This document shows, in pieces, positions 34,461 to 42,778 of a stretch of 64,000 nucleotides of DNA. The notes below the pieces were generated by a model. The model did not search any database, was not told where the DNA came from, and saw only the letters and a program-made list of their open reading frames with translations. The translations under genes and the position numbers were made by a program. Source of the stretch: a bacterium (lineage in GTDB: Bacteria > Bdellovibrionota_C > UBA2361 > RFPC01); the NCBI GenBank assembly GCA_030428205.1, contig JAUIBK010000009.1, forward strand, positions 37,413-101,412, given 5' to 3'. Each line of letters starts with the position of its first letter. Position 1 is the stretch's first letter.

Positions 34461-34520
34461 GCCTCAAGCCATAGGACAACCAAAGATTTAAGGGGAAGCG
34501 AATATGCCCAGGGACGGACT
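34461..34520. repeat. Direct repeat, right copy (next to intact tRNA-Phe)
   Basis: This block repeats 31420-31478 (last codons of the membrane protein gene plus intergenic sequence plus tRNA-Phe 3' end). Here the coding end is only a fragment without a gene in front, so the left copy is the one in its original context with respect to the membrane protein, while the right copy keeps the working tRNA. Confidence 0.9.
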
Positions 34521-34577
34521 TGAACCGCCGACACGAAGATTTTCAGTCTTCTGCTCTACCGACTGAGCTACCTGGGC
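34505..34577 (-). tRNA. tRNA-Phe (anticodon GAA)
   Basis: A 73-base cloverleaf on the reverse strand. Acceptor GCCCAGG pairs with CCTGGGC (discriminator A). The D-arm is GCTC-AGTCGGTA-GAGC, the anticodon stem GAAGA/TCTTC holds loop CTGAAAA with anticodon GAA, and the T-arm is GGCGG-TTCAAGT-CCGTC. The 3' CCA is not encoded, so a CCA-adding enzyme is needed. It is the intact partner of the broken copy at 31463-31649. Confidence 0.97.
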
Positions 34578-34663
34578 ATACGTAAGGTCTTGTTAGTTAC
34601 CACAAAGATGAAGAGGGTGACAAGCTGCGGTAAAAAGAAGGTCCGGGTGTCAAAAAAAGGGTG

Positions 34664-37600
34664 TTACTTTAGGCAGATAACGGTTGAAGAGAGCTTCTCG
34701 TGCAGGAGAGGGCGGCGAGAAAGACCCGGTAAGAACCCAAGAAGGGCGGTTGTGAGTGGAAATAGGAGAGTTTTGACCAGCACCTGAGAGAATTTCGGGG
34801 CAATGCCGTTTGTTGTAATCACTCGCAGATCTGAGAGCTTTTGGCCGACAGTTGAGCCGAGTCCAATATGCGAGAGGAGAGGGTAGAGAATGAGCCAAGC
34901 GAGCCCACATTGGAGTGTGATACCGAGAAATTCGATCCATTGGATGCTGTATTCTTTTTTGAAGAGAAATATCTTTACGGCGTCATGTGAATCGATAGAA
35001 GAGTAGGCGATAAAGCCACTGAGGATGCTCAGAAGGGAGATAAGAGCGATATCGATTAGAAAAGATGAAAGTCTCGTGCTGGCAGTGGGGATGGTGACTT
35101 CATATGACGCTTTATCGATTTTTGCAGAGAGAGGCCCTTTGGTACTTCGTTGCTGCTTGGCAAAGTCAGCGAGAGAGGTGGTTGGTTGCTCGATTGCGGC
35201 TGTGGTTGCGTCAAGTTGTTCTTCGAGAGCTTCAGAGCGAATATGTCGTTCGTCACTTGAAGTTGGAGTGTGCAGGAGTGAATGAGCTTGCGGATTTTCG
35301 AGTTCTTCTGCACTCAGATCAAATAGGAGTGTTATGTCCTCTCGTTGGGCAAGTGATTTTTGAAACTGCTCTGTATGAAGCTCAAATGAACTTTCAAAGA
35401 TATTGTTTTTGAGGATCTCTTCAGTCTCATCAAAAAGAGCGTGTATCTCATCGAGTGAACCGTCAAAGAGTGGAGGGCGTGGTGTGGTCAAGGTGTCATC
35501 TCCTGAGGGAGTCGTGTCTTCCTCACCTTGTTCTTCGAGCTCGTCCTCCTCAGGCTCATGCGGAAAGGATTTTATCTCTTCGAGTGCCATTTTCGCGGCT
35601 TCTTCAAAGCTCGCTGATTGAGGCGACTGAGTCGGAGGGAGGGGCGTTGGCTTAGGCCTTGAAGGAGTTGCGTAGTCGAGAGGCGGCAAATCGTCGTCAT
35701 CGTCGTCTTGCTCTAGTTCTTCAGACTCAATAAGCTCTTCTTGTTCTTGTTCTTGTTCTTGTTCTTGTTCTTGTTCTTGTTCTTGTTCTTGTTCTTGTTC
35801 TTGTTCTTGTTCTTGTTCTTGTTCTTGTTTAGTCGTAGCCTCGTCAACTAAAGATTCTGCTTTGATTTCTTCTTCAAACTGCTCGGCTTCTAGCTTCCTT
35901 CTTCTCTCCTCTTCTCGCCCTTCTCTAATTTTAGCTGTTAACCAACTCTTAAAAGCTCCTGATTCAGGCTTTGGTGTGCTTGATGCCTCTTCTTCTTGTT
36001 TTGGTGATTGAGTCGGTTCCTCAGGCGGAAGAGGTTTGGTTGTTGTGTTTTCTTCAGGAAGGGGGTCTTCTGTCTCCTCGTCTTCGAGCCAAGAGTCGAG
36101 CGACCAGTCTTCCTGAATATCGTCTTCTTCCTCTGTGGTAGCTTCTTGGTCCGAGTCTAGCACAAGCACTGAACTTTCTTCTTGACTCTCGCCAGGGAGA
36201 GGCGCAGCTTCGTCTTCGTCTTCGTCTTCGTCTTCGTCTTCGTCTTCGTCTTCGTCTTCGTCTTCGTCTTCGTCTTCGTCTTCGTCTTCGTCTTCGTCTT
36301 GCTCTAATTCATCAGACCCAACAAACTCTTCCTGCTCCTGCTCCTGCTCCTGCTCAGTCTTAGCTTCATCAACTGAAGATCCTTCTTCACTTAACTCTTC
36401 AGCTGCAGCAGGCTCTGCGGCTTCTTCGACCGCTATTTCATCAGAAGTGTCTCTACTAAACCACGAGAACAGCCCTTTCTTTTTCGTAGGCGGCTTTTCC
36501 TTGTCGCCATCCTCCTCAAGAACTTCCTCTTGACTCTCTTGCTCTTCAACAACAAGCTCTTCTTGGTCTTGGTCTTGGTCTTGGTCTTGGTCTTGGTCTT
36601 GGTCTTGGTCTTGGTCTTGGTCTTGGTCTTGGTCTTGGTCTTGGTCTTGGTCTTGGTCTTGGTCTTGGTCTTGGTCTTGGTCTTGGTCACTTAATCCCTC
36701 ACCCTCTGAGAGCTCAAAAGCCTCTTCGAGAATTTCTTCCGTCGACTTTTCATCAGAGCTATCTCTCCAAAGCCAAGAGAACAGCCATTTCTTCTTAGCT
36801 TGAATCTTTTGGTCAGCTCTACTGTCATCAAGGATTTCTGCTGCCCCTTCTTGACCCTCATCTTCGATTAGTTCTTCCTCGTCTACGTCTACGTCTACGT
36901 CTACGTCTACGTCTACGTCTACGTGCTCAGTATCTGTCTCTTCCGATTCTTCCACCACGTCTTCTTGAAACGCGGCGGTAATGACTTCTTGAATTTTCTC
37001 TTCTTCGTCTCTTTTCGTTTTACGAAAAAACCCAAAAAGCCTAGTAGATAAAGGCGTCTCGTCTTGCTCTGCTTCTTCAAAGGCGACGAGCTCTTCTTGT
37101 TCTTGTTCTTGTTCTTGTTCTTGTTCTTGTTCTTGCTCTGCAACGACCTCGTCTTCTTCCTCTACAATTTCGATAGAAGTTACATCTTGGTCTGAAGTAG
37201 CTGTGGGTTGATCTAAGCGAGGTGATTCTTCTGATTCGTCGCTTCGAGGTAGTATATCCTCATCTTGTTGCGGCGTGATGAATTCTTCTTCTTGGTGCTC
37301 AGCGTCTCGTAAGTCTTCTCCGATTTCCTCGGATCTGCCTGTTTCCTTGGCGACATCACTGCTTTTTTCTCTGTTAAACCAAGAGAATAGCCCTCGTCGT
37401 GGTTTTGTTGCTTGCTCGCTATCGGGCGGGTTGATGCTTGTCTCAATGAGCTCACCTTCTTTTGTCTCGATCTCGTCATCGAGTTCTTGATCTGGTGTGG
37501 GTTCTGTGACCTGCTCATTTCTACTTTCCTCTGCTTCAACAGATAACTCGTTTTCTTCAGAATGTCTATCCTCACTAAGATGATTATCTTGTTCAGAGGT

Positions 37601-39088
37601 CTCTGTATCTTCCTCCCGGCTGAGTTTTTCCTGCTGTTCTCCTTCTTCTACGCCTCCGTCCACGTACTCAGAGTCTGTCTCTTCCAATTCTTCCACCACG
37701 TCTTCTTGAAACGCGGCTGTAATGACCTCTTGAATTTTCTCTTCTTCGTATCTTTTCGTCTTACGAAAAAATCCAAAAAGCCGTGTAGCTAGAGGCGTCT
37801 CGTCTTGCTCTGATTCTTCAAAGACGACAAGCTCTTCTTGCTCTTGCTCTTGCTCTTGCTCTTGCTCTTGCTCTTGCTCTTGCTCTTGCTCTTGCTCTTG
37901 CTCTTGCTCGGTTGCTCTTGGTTCCCCCGCAGTAGCTTCTTCGGAAGAAGGAGCGAAGGAGGGCTCTTGCTCAGCCGCAGCCTCATCAAGTGAAGGTTCT
38001 TCTTCGCTCAACTCTAGAACTGAAGTAGGCTCTGTCGCTTCTTTGACTGACATCTCGTCAGAGGTGTCTCTACTAAACCACGAGAACAGCCCTTTCTTCT
38101 TTGTGGGCGTCTCTTCTCCTTCAACAACAAGCTCGTCTTGATCTTGCCTATCCTCCGTAGCTTCCGTGGTTGAGAAGTCTTTCTCTTCTTCCGCATCTTC
38201 CTCAGGAGAGGATTCTAAAAACGAAATCGTAAGTGAAGCTTCATCAACAGGTTCAGCCTCCTCATTTTCCTGACCACCATCCTCTTCTTCAATAAGGGTA
38301 ACAAGAACCTCTTCTTGGTCTCCCTCTTCAGCTGGCGCCGCTTCTGGCTGAGAATCGCTTACCCCTTCGTTAATAAGCTTGTCGAGTTCGGATAGTTGTA
38401 AAAAGATTTCTTCTTGTTGTTCACTCTCTTCTTCGTGCTCTAGAGAGGAGATCTGCTCTCCCAAATGAGAGACCTCTTTGCTAACATCATCATCAACCAC
38501 AGTGCCTTGCTCTTGCCTATCTGCTGTCGCTTCCTGGGGAGGGGAGGTTGACGAATCCTTCTCAAGCAGCGCTAAACGCTCTTCTTCTTGCACCGGTTCA
38601 ATTCCAGCAAGAACGTCTCGCTCTTTCATCGAAGTCGTTTCGTTCTCAACATCTTGTTCCTGAGGAACAAAGATTTTTTCAACCGGCTTTTCTCGCTCGG
38701 GCTTAACTTCCTCTACGTTAAATGGGGGTTTCTCTTCGGAGGCTGGAGGAAGCTGTGAGAGGTCTTTTGAGACTTTTTCTAGAAAGCTTAAGTCTTCAAT
38801 AGGGGGCTCTGGTGGAGTACCTTCTTGAGAGATTTCGCGGATAGTTGTTGGGTCCTCTTGCTCTGATGGTGAAGGCTTACTTGAGCCGCGGAGAAACGAA
38901 AAAAAGCCACTGCTTTTCTTTTCAGATTTTTGTTGAGGAAATGTTTTTTCAAGTAGTTCTTTGTAGCTCAGGTCCTCGTGTGTGACGGGTACGCCTATAG
39001 CCCGTTTAGCCGGTCGAAGATCCAGCATACATTGAGGGCAGATATCATTTGAGTCGGTGCAAACAAATTTACACCCAGGGCACTTCAT
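34664..39088 (-). CDS. Giant acidic repeat protein with zinc ribbon and RDD membrane domain
   Basis: The 1474-residue product starts at ATG 39088, four bases after the rsmE stop; a start at 39124 inside rsmE is less likely. Residues 3-20 form a zinc ribbon (CPGC...CPQC). About 1200 residues of acidic low-complexity sequence follow, including long EQ, DQ, DE and DV dipeptide runs. Interrupting them are short basic-aromatic modules (KKGLFSWFSRDTSDE and variants, four copies) and a longer module (TRLFGFFRKTKR to AAFQEDVVEE, two copies). The last 150 residues are an RDD domain with several membrane helices (ASTRLSSFLIDIALISLLSI, GSTVGQKLSDLRVITT). The long arm is probably disordered and cytoplasmic. 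Function unknown. Confidence 0.85.
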   Translation of the reverse strand: MKCPGCKFVCTDSNDICPQCMLDLRPAKRAIGVPVTHEDLSYKELLEKTFPQQKSEKKSSGFFSFLRGSSKPSPSEQEDPTTIREISQEGTPPEPPIEDLSFLEKVSKDLSQLPPASEEKPPFNVEEVKPEREKPVEKIFVPQEQDVENETTSMKERDVLAGIEPVQEEERLALLEKDSSTSPPQEATADRQEQGTVVDDDVSKEVSHLGEQISSLEHEEESEQQEEIFLQLSELDKLINEGVSDSQPEAAPAEEGDQEEVLVTLIEEEDGGQENEEAEPVDEASLTISFLESSPEEDAEEEKDFSTTEATEDRQDQDELVVEGEETPTKKKGLFSWFSRDTSDEMSVKEATEPTSVLELSEEEPSLDEAAAEQEPSFAPSSEEATAGEPRATEQEQEQEQEQEQEQEQEQEQEQEQEELVVFEESEQDETPLATRLFGFFRKTKRYEEEKIQEVITAAFQEDVVEELEETDSEYVDGGVEEGEQQEKLSREEDTETSEQDNHLSEDRHSEENELSVEAEESRNEQVTEPTPDQELDDEIETKEGELIETSINPPDSEQATKPRRGLFSWFNREKSSDVAKETGRSEEIGEDLRDAEHQEEEFITPQQDEDILPRSDESEESPRLDQPTATSDQDVTSIEIVEEEDEVVAEQEQEQEQEQEQEQEELVAFEEAEQDETPLSTRLFGFFRKTKRDEEEKIQEVITAAFQEDVVEESEETDTEHVDVDVDVDVDVDVDEEELIEDEGQEGAAEILDDSRADQKIQAKKKWLFSWLWRDSSDEKSTEEILEEAFELSEGEGLSDQDQDQDQDQDQDQDQDQDQDQDQDQDQDQDQDQDQDQDQDQEELVVEEQESQEEVLEEDGDKEKPPTKKKGLFSWFSRDTSDEIAVEEAAEPAAAEELSEEGSSVDEAKTEQEQEQEQEEFVGSDELEQDEDEDEDEDEDEDEDEDEDEDEDEDEDEDEAAPLPGESQEESSVLVLDSDQEATTEEEDDIQEDWSLDSWLEDEETEDPLPEENTTTKPLPPEEPTQSPKQEEEASSTPKPESGAFKSWLTAKIREGREEERRRKLEAEQFEEEIKAESLVDEATTKQEQEQEQEQEQEQEQEQEQEQEQEQEQEQEELIESEELEQDDDDDDLPPLDYATPSRPKPTPLPPTQSPQSASFEEAAKMALEEIKSFPHEPEEDELEEQGEEDTTPSGDDTLTTPRPPLFDGSLDEIHALFDETEEILKNNIFESSFELHTEQFQKSLAQREDITLLFDLSAEELENPQAHSLLHTPTSSDERHIRSEALEEQLDATTAAIEQPTTSLADFAKQQRSTKGPLSAKIDKASYEVTIPTASTRLSSFLIDIALISLLSILSGFIAYSSIDSHDAVKIFLFKKEYSIQWIEFLGITLQCGLAWLILYPLLSHIGLGSTVGQKLSDLRVITTNGIAPKFSQVLVKTLLFPLTTALLGFLPGLSRRPLLHEKLSSTVICLK
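35740..35829 (-). repeat. Hexanucleotide array, 15 units (EQ-coding)
   Basis: Fifteen perfect tandem CTTGTT units on the forward strand code for a Glu-Gln run in the reverse-strand gene. Being six bases long, unit gain or loss keeps the frame. Confidence 0.95.
36208..36300 (-). repeat. Hexanucleotide array, about 15 units (DE-coding)
   Basis: Tandem CTTCGT units, essentially perfect, code for alternating Asp-Glu. A short (CTCCTG) array of four units lies at about 36332-36355 and codes for Glu-Gln with other codons. Confidence 0.95.
36562..36688 (-). repeat. Hexanucleotide array, about 21 units (DQ-coding)
   Basis: Tandem CTTGGT units, the longest array of the gene, code for alternating Asp-Gln. 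All units are identical, which suggests recent expansion. Confidence 0.95.
36881..36924 (-). repeat. Hexanucleotide array, 7 units (DV-coding)
   Basis: Seven GTCTAC units code for alternating Asp-Val. The unit is different from all the other arrays in the gene. Confidence 0.93.
37096..37131 (-). repeat. Hexanucleotide array, 6 units (EQ-coding)
   Basis: Six CTTGTT units, the same unit as at 35740-35829, placed next to the second copy of the long basic module. Confidence 0.93.
37837..37908 (-). repeat. Hexanucleotide array, 12 units (EQ-coding, other codons)
   Basis: Twelve CTTGCT units code for Glu-Gln using CAA/GAG-type codons different from those of the CTTGTT arrays, so this array expanded independently. 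Confidence 0.95.
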
Positions 39089-39092
39089 TTCG

Positions 39093-39857
39093 TTAGAATC
39101 CCCAAAGAGCTTCAACCATGGCAATAGATACTATTGCCGCAGTTTCTGATCTTAGAGTAAAGGGGCCAAGGCTTACAAGCTCAAACCCTTGATCACGCAG
39201 AAGATTCTGTTCTTTGTCAGAGAGGTCTCCTTCTGGGCCGATCACAAACTGTGTTGGGCCATTTGCCTGTGTGCTTTGAGGGAGAGGCACAGCGTCTTTA
39301 CGGAGCGATCCGCAGAGTTTTCTTGTCTTGGAGTTCGTCAGTGGTGCAAGGAGTTCGAGCAACTCAAGGAGTGAGGTAGCAAGAGAGACCTTGGGCACCG
39401 AATTTCTCTGTGACTGTTTGGCTGCAGAGAGAGCTATTTTTTGCCACCGCTCGAGTTTCTTGTCTCGTTGAGCATCTTTGACTTGAACGATGCTGTGCTC
39501 GCTTTGCCATAAAATAAGATTTTGCACGCCAAGCTCGGTGGCTTTCTCACAAACAATATCGTTCCTTTTTCCTTTGCTTAGGCCAAACACGAGGGTTTCA
39601 ACTACTGCGGGTGGTTGGGTGCAAGGGAGCTCTTCGAGGAGTTTTGCCGTTGAGGGATGGGTTGTGCAGGCAAGAGAGGCATTAAAGACGCGACCGCTGT
39701 CTGTGTCTACAATAGTGAGAGCTGCGCCACTATGGAGGCGCAAAACGTCTACAATGTGGTGTGAATCATCGCGACAGAGAGAGACTTCTAGCGGAAGAGT
39801 CAGCTTCTCTTGAATAAGGTGACCGAGTGGAACGAAAAATCTGTGTTCTTGAGGCAT
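39093..39857 (-). CDS. rsmE: 16S rRNA m3U1498 methyltransferase
   Basis: RsmE methylates N3 of U1498 in 16S rRNA and has a SPOUT knotted fold. The 254-residue product has an N-terminal PUA-like domain (HRFFVP... DSHHIVDVLRL), then LVFGLSKGKRNDIVCEKATELGV and AKQSQRNSVPKV. The SAM-binding knot is FVIGPEGDLSDKEQNLL and SLGPFTLRSETAAIVS. All key positions are present. It lies immediately upstream of the RDD giant gene and 15 bases downstream of the isomerase gene, so the three may be cotranscribed. Confidence 0.95.
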   Translation of the reverse strand: MPQEHRFFVPLGHLIQEKLTLPLEVSLCRDDSHHIVDVLRLHSGAALTIVDTDSGRVFNASLACTTHPSTAKLLEELPCTQPPAVVETLVFGLSKGKRNDIVCEKATELGVQNLILWQSEHSIVQVKDAQRDKKLERWQKIALSAAKQSQRNSVPKVSLATSLLELLELLAPLTNSKTRKLCGSLRKDAVPLPQSTQANGPTQFVIGPEGDLSDKEQNLLRDQGFELVSLGPFTLRSETAAIVSIAMVEALWGF

Positions 39858-39872
39858 TTGCCCGTAGCCGGG

Positions 39873-40478
39873 TTATTTCCCGTGCCCACCAGCTTTAAGT
39901 CGCTCGGCGAGGTAAGCAATCTTGTCGATACCAACGAGCCGCTCTTTATCGATGACAAGTGTAGGGGTGTCAAAGATTCCGAGTTTACGGCCACGCTTAA
40001 AGATTCCCTTTACCCTTTCGCGGGTATCAGAGTTGGAAAGCTTGCTTAGGAATTCTCCAAGATCGATGTCTAATTCGTCGCAAAGCTCACTGATAAAATC
40101 GTCATCGTTTGGGTTTAACCCTTCGCCCCACCAGCGGTGAAAGACTTTGTAGTTGTATTCCATCTGAAAGCCGAGGTCTCCTGCAACCACAGCTCCGCGG
40201 GTTACGCGGTTCGGATCGTACTCTTCTTGTGGCCATGTCCCTGGGAATTCGAGCGGTATGTTGTGCTCGGCGGCATACCGTTTTGTGTCTTCGTAAAGAT
40301 AGGAGAGCTTGTCTGGGTTGATCGGAGCAGGCTGTACCTGTTGGCCCGAAGCCTTAGCTGAGTAAGGTTGCCAGAGGAGTTCGATGTCAAAGTTTTTTTC
40401 AAGATCGTAGATCGACTCAAGAGCGAGGTACGAATATGGGCTTTGGAAAGAGTAGAATACTTCAATACTGACTGTCAT
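39873..40478 (-). CDS. DsbA-family isomerase, HCCA/GST-kappa-like
   Basis: The 201-residue soluble protein has the thioredoxin-like fold of 2-hydroxychromene-2-carboxylate isomerase and GST-kappa. It begins with the strand and active-site Ser region FYSFQSPYSYLALESIYDLE, where CxxC is replaced by SPYSY. A helical insert follows (RYAAEHNIPLEFPGTWP) and ends in the cis-Pro loop FDTPTLVIDKERLVGIDKI. The family acts on glutathione-linked or aromatic isomers, but many members are uncharacterised, so the reaction is unknown here. First gene of the probable rsmE transcript. Confidence 0.87.
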   Translation of the reverse strand: MTVSIEVFYSFQSPYSYLALESIYDLEKNFDIELLWQPYSAKASGQQVQPAPINPDKLSYLYEDTKRYAAEHNIPLEFPGTWPQEEYDPNRVTRGAVVAGDLGFQMEYNYKVFHRWWGEGLNPNDDDFISELCDELDIDLGEFLSKLSNSDTRERVKGIFKRGRKLGIFDTPTLVIDKERLVGIDKIAYLAERLKAGGHGK

Positions 40479-40717
40479 GAGACACGCCTTAATAAAACAT
40501 TGTTATGTAATCGGGGCTTTATAGTCCCTCACGGTGCCTATACTGACTCGAACACCTATCGAAACGCAACCATTTCTTGTGAAGTTATGCGCCTGTTCGT
40601 TATTTTTTTTATCGAAAGAGCTCTTTTTACCGTTCAGACTGGCTGATAGAGATCTTTCGTTCTTGTTCTGTTCGATGTAGGTTCAGCACATAAGAACCAT
40701 AGACCTTTAGGGAGAGT

Positions 40718-41314
40718 ATGAAACGTCGAGAGGAAATGACCTTTTTAGAGCGGATCTACCTTGTTGAGATTGCCAAGGGGATTACGCTGACATTCGGAAA
40801 GTTGATCCGTAACTTCTTCCTGCACGTTTTGCATGTCTTTGGCATATCTAAAGATACTCCTGCTTCAGCAAGTATTCAGTATCCAAACGAACGGCGTGAC
40901 TATCCCAGTCGTTACCGTGGACGCCACAGACTCACCTTAAAAGATGATGGAAGTGTGAAGTGCACAGCGTGTTACCTTTGCTCAACGGCTTGCCCAGCTC
41001 GTTGCATCTATATTGAGCCAGCAGAGCACCCTGATAGTTCGGTTGAGAAGTACCCTGGCCGTTATGAGATTGACACTCTGCTCTGTATCTACTGTGGGTA
41101 TTGTGTTGAAGCTTGTCCCGTTGATGCTATTCGAATGGACACAGGGCTGCACCCTGAAATCTACCAGCCTGATCCAAAGCTCTTTATCGAAGATAAAGAG
41201 GTCTTGATGCAGCGCTCTCGTGATCTTGAAGCGAAAGGATCTGATAAGATGTACGAAGAGCATATGGAGAAGATGCGAAAGCTTGAAACAAACCCGTTTC
41301 GAATACTCTCTTGA
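40718..41314 (+). CDS. nuoI: NuoI-like 4Fe-4S ferredoxin subunit
   Basis: The 198-residue product resembles NADH-quinone oxidoreductase subunit I, the complex I peripheral-arm subunit carrying clusters N6a and N6b. Two CxxCxxCxxxCP motifs are visible (CTACYLCSTACPARC and CIYCGYCVEACPVDA), with the family lead-in YPSRYRGRHRLTLKDDG. The N-terminal 30 residues hold a hydrophobic stretch (ITLTFGKLIRNFFLHVLHVF) as in NuoI. No other nuo genes flank it, which is unusual. The start follows GGGAGAG. It overlaps the DUF1329 gene by one base. Confidence 0.9.
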   Translation: MKRREEMTFLERIYLVEIAKGITLTFGKLIRNFFLHVLHVFGISKDTPASASIQYPNERRDYPSRYRGRHRLTLKDDGSVKCTACYLCSTACPARCIYIEPAEHPDSSVEKYPGRYEIDTLLCIYCGYCVEACPVDAIRMDTGLHPEIYQPDPKLFIEDKEVLMQRSRDLEAKGSDKMYEEHMEKMRKLETNPFRILS

Positions 41315-42774
41315 TGGTACGTTCCGGCTTCACCTGCTTTCTCTTTGTTCTGCCTTTCCTCTTCTGTGTCTCAGTACATTGTGAGGAGCTACGTGAAAAA
41401 ACTCTCGTTGATACAAAGGAAACCTCAGAGCAGGAGTCACTCTCGTTACCAGATATCTCCGTTTCTGGTGTTCAGCCAGTACGCATTGATGCGGTAAATG
41501 TAGCCAGCTATTCGCATCTATTTGTCCGTGAGCTCGTGCCTCTGGTCGAGTCAGGTGAACTTGCTCTTTCTGCAGCAGACAAACTCCCTTTTGATTGGCG
41601 TGTTGATGATGATTGGCTGCGCACAACCATGAATGAAACCCCTCTTTCGTTTACTCCCAAGGGAGTACTACAACAAAGTGGGGTTGTCGCTCGTGGCTTT
41701 CCATTTCGAATCTCTCTTAATGCGAGAGAGGGAGGGGGAGAGGCCGATCCTTCAGCGGGAGATGACTTCTATGCGCAGAAAGTGCTCCTCAACTCGCTTG
41801 CTCACTATTGGTCACTCGGTGCGCTGCAAGCTCGGTTTACGTTACTTACCTTTGCTGGTCAGAAGCTAGAAAGTGAATATGGCGGCACCTTGCGCCGGGT
41901 TTTTCCGGCGAGATTCTCTGAAAAGTATTCGCAACAACTTTTTAGAGAGATCGTGGAGCTAACACTTTCTCCTACTTTTTCTCCTCTACGCTGGTTAACG
42001 TTTCGCTTTCTTTCGCCGCAAGAGGATCTCGTGTGGACGTTTTCTCCAGCTCTTCAAAAAGTTCGTCGTATTACCGGTGTTAACCGAAGTGATTCGCTGT
42101 ACGGCTCTGTTCTAAGCCTCGATGATTTTTTTACGTGGTCTGGAGCCACTCAAGATGTAGATCTCATTCTCGAACAGGAACAGACGCTCCTGGTACCGTT
42201 TCGCTATAAAGATCAGCTTCCTCTGGTAAAAACGGAAGAGGGGTGTGATATGGCTGGCGAAGATCACTCCACGACCCGTCGAGAGTTACTTGGGCGGCCT
42301 CTTGAGTGGAACTTTGAGAGTCGTAAATATCTCGGTGCTGCTCCTTGGGTTCCGAGTTACGCTGTGTATTACCCCAGAACGGTGCACCGCCTCACCTTGC
42401 AATCTCAAAGCCCATACCAATCTTATGCAAGGCAAGTACTCTATATCGACAAAGAGTTGATGCTCCCTGTCTACAAGGTTGTATACGACACTCAAGGGAA
42501 ATTATGGAAAATTGTTTTTTCGGTCTTTAGCCAAGCAACAACAAGTGATCGAAAGACAAAAATGAGCGTACCTGAGTTTACCGTTGTGATTGATCGCCAA
42601 GCGAAGAAGAGCTCCGTTCTTGACTATGCTTCATACGCACTTTGCCTTCCTGGGGAAGAGCAAAAAGCTCTTACTGCATTTGGCCCAACGAAGATTGACG
42701 ATCCTGCTAAGGAGGAAGGGAACCGAACCGACGACGACAGGCTTCAAGAAGAGTCTCAGCAGAAAACTCAATAG
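41314..42774 (+). CDS. DUF1329 family secreted protein
   Basis: The 486-residue precursor starts at ATG 41314, overlapping the nuoI stop. A signal peptide (CFLFVLPFLFCVSVHCEE) directs export. The body is β-rich and carries the DUF1329 pattern: DLVWTFSPALQKVRRITGV, then DSLYGSVLSLDDFFTWSG and, near the end, LYIDKELMLPVYKVVYD. Members are LolA/LolB-like folds, often beside RND-type transporters, and may bind lipids at the outer membrane. Here the neighbour is nuoI, with no transporter. The C-terminal tail is charged and probably disordered. Confidence 0.82.
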   Translation: MVRSGFTCFLFVLPFLFCVSVHCEELREKTLVDTKETSEQESLSLPDISVSGVQPVRIDAVNVASYSHLFVRELVPLVESGELALSAADKLPFDWRVDDDWLRTTMNETPLSFTPKGVLQQSGVVARGFPFRISLNAREGGGEADPSAGDDFYAQKVLLNSLAHYWSLGALQARFTLLTFAGQKLESEYGGTLRRVFPARFSEKYSQQLFREIVELTLSPTFSPLRWLTFRFLSPQEDLVWTFSPALQKVRRITGVNRSDSLYGSVLSLDDFFTWSGATQDVDLILEQEQTLLVPFRYKDQLPLVKTEEGCDMAGEDHSTTRRELLGRPLEWNFESRKYLGAAPWVPSYAVYYPRTVHRLTLQSQSPYQSYARQVLYIDKELMLPVYKVVYDTQGKLWKIVFSVFSQATTSDRKTKMSVPEFTVVIDRQAKKSSVLDYASYALCLPGEEQKALTAFGPTKIDDPAKEEGNRTDDDRLQEESQQKTQ

Positions 42775-42778
42775 CCTA

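Noticed and set aside
36433..36690. Open frame coding a (TK)n repeat on the reverse strand
   Set aside because: It is another reading frame of the DQ-coding hexamer array; the RDD protein frame spans the whole region.
35740..37908. CRISPR-like arrays
   Set aside because: Units are contiguous hexamers without spacers and lie inside one coding frame.
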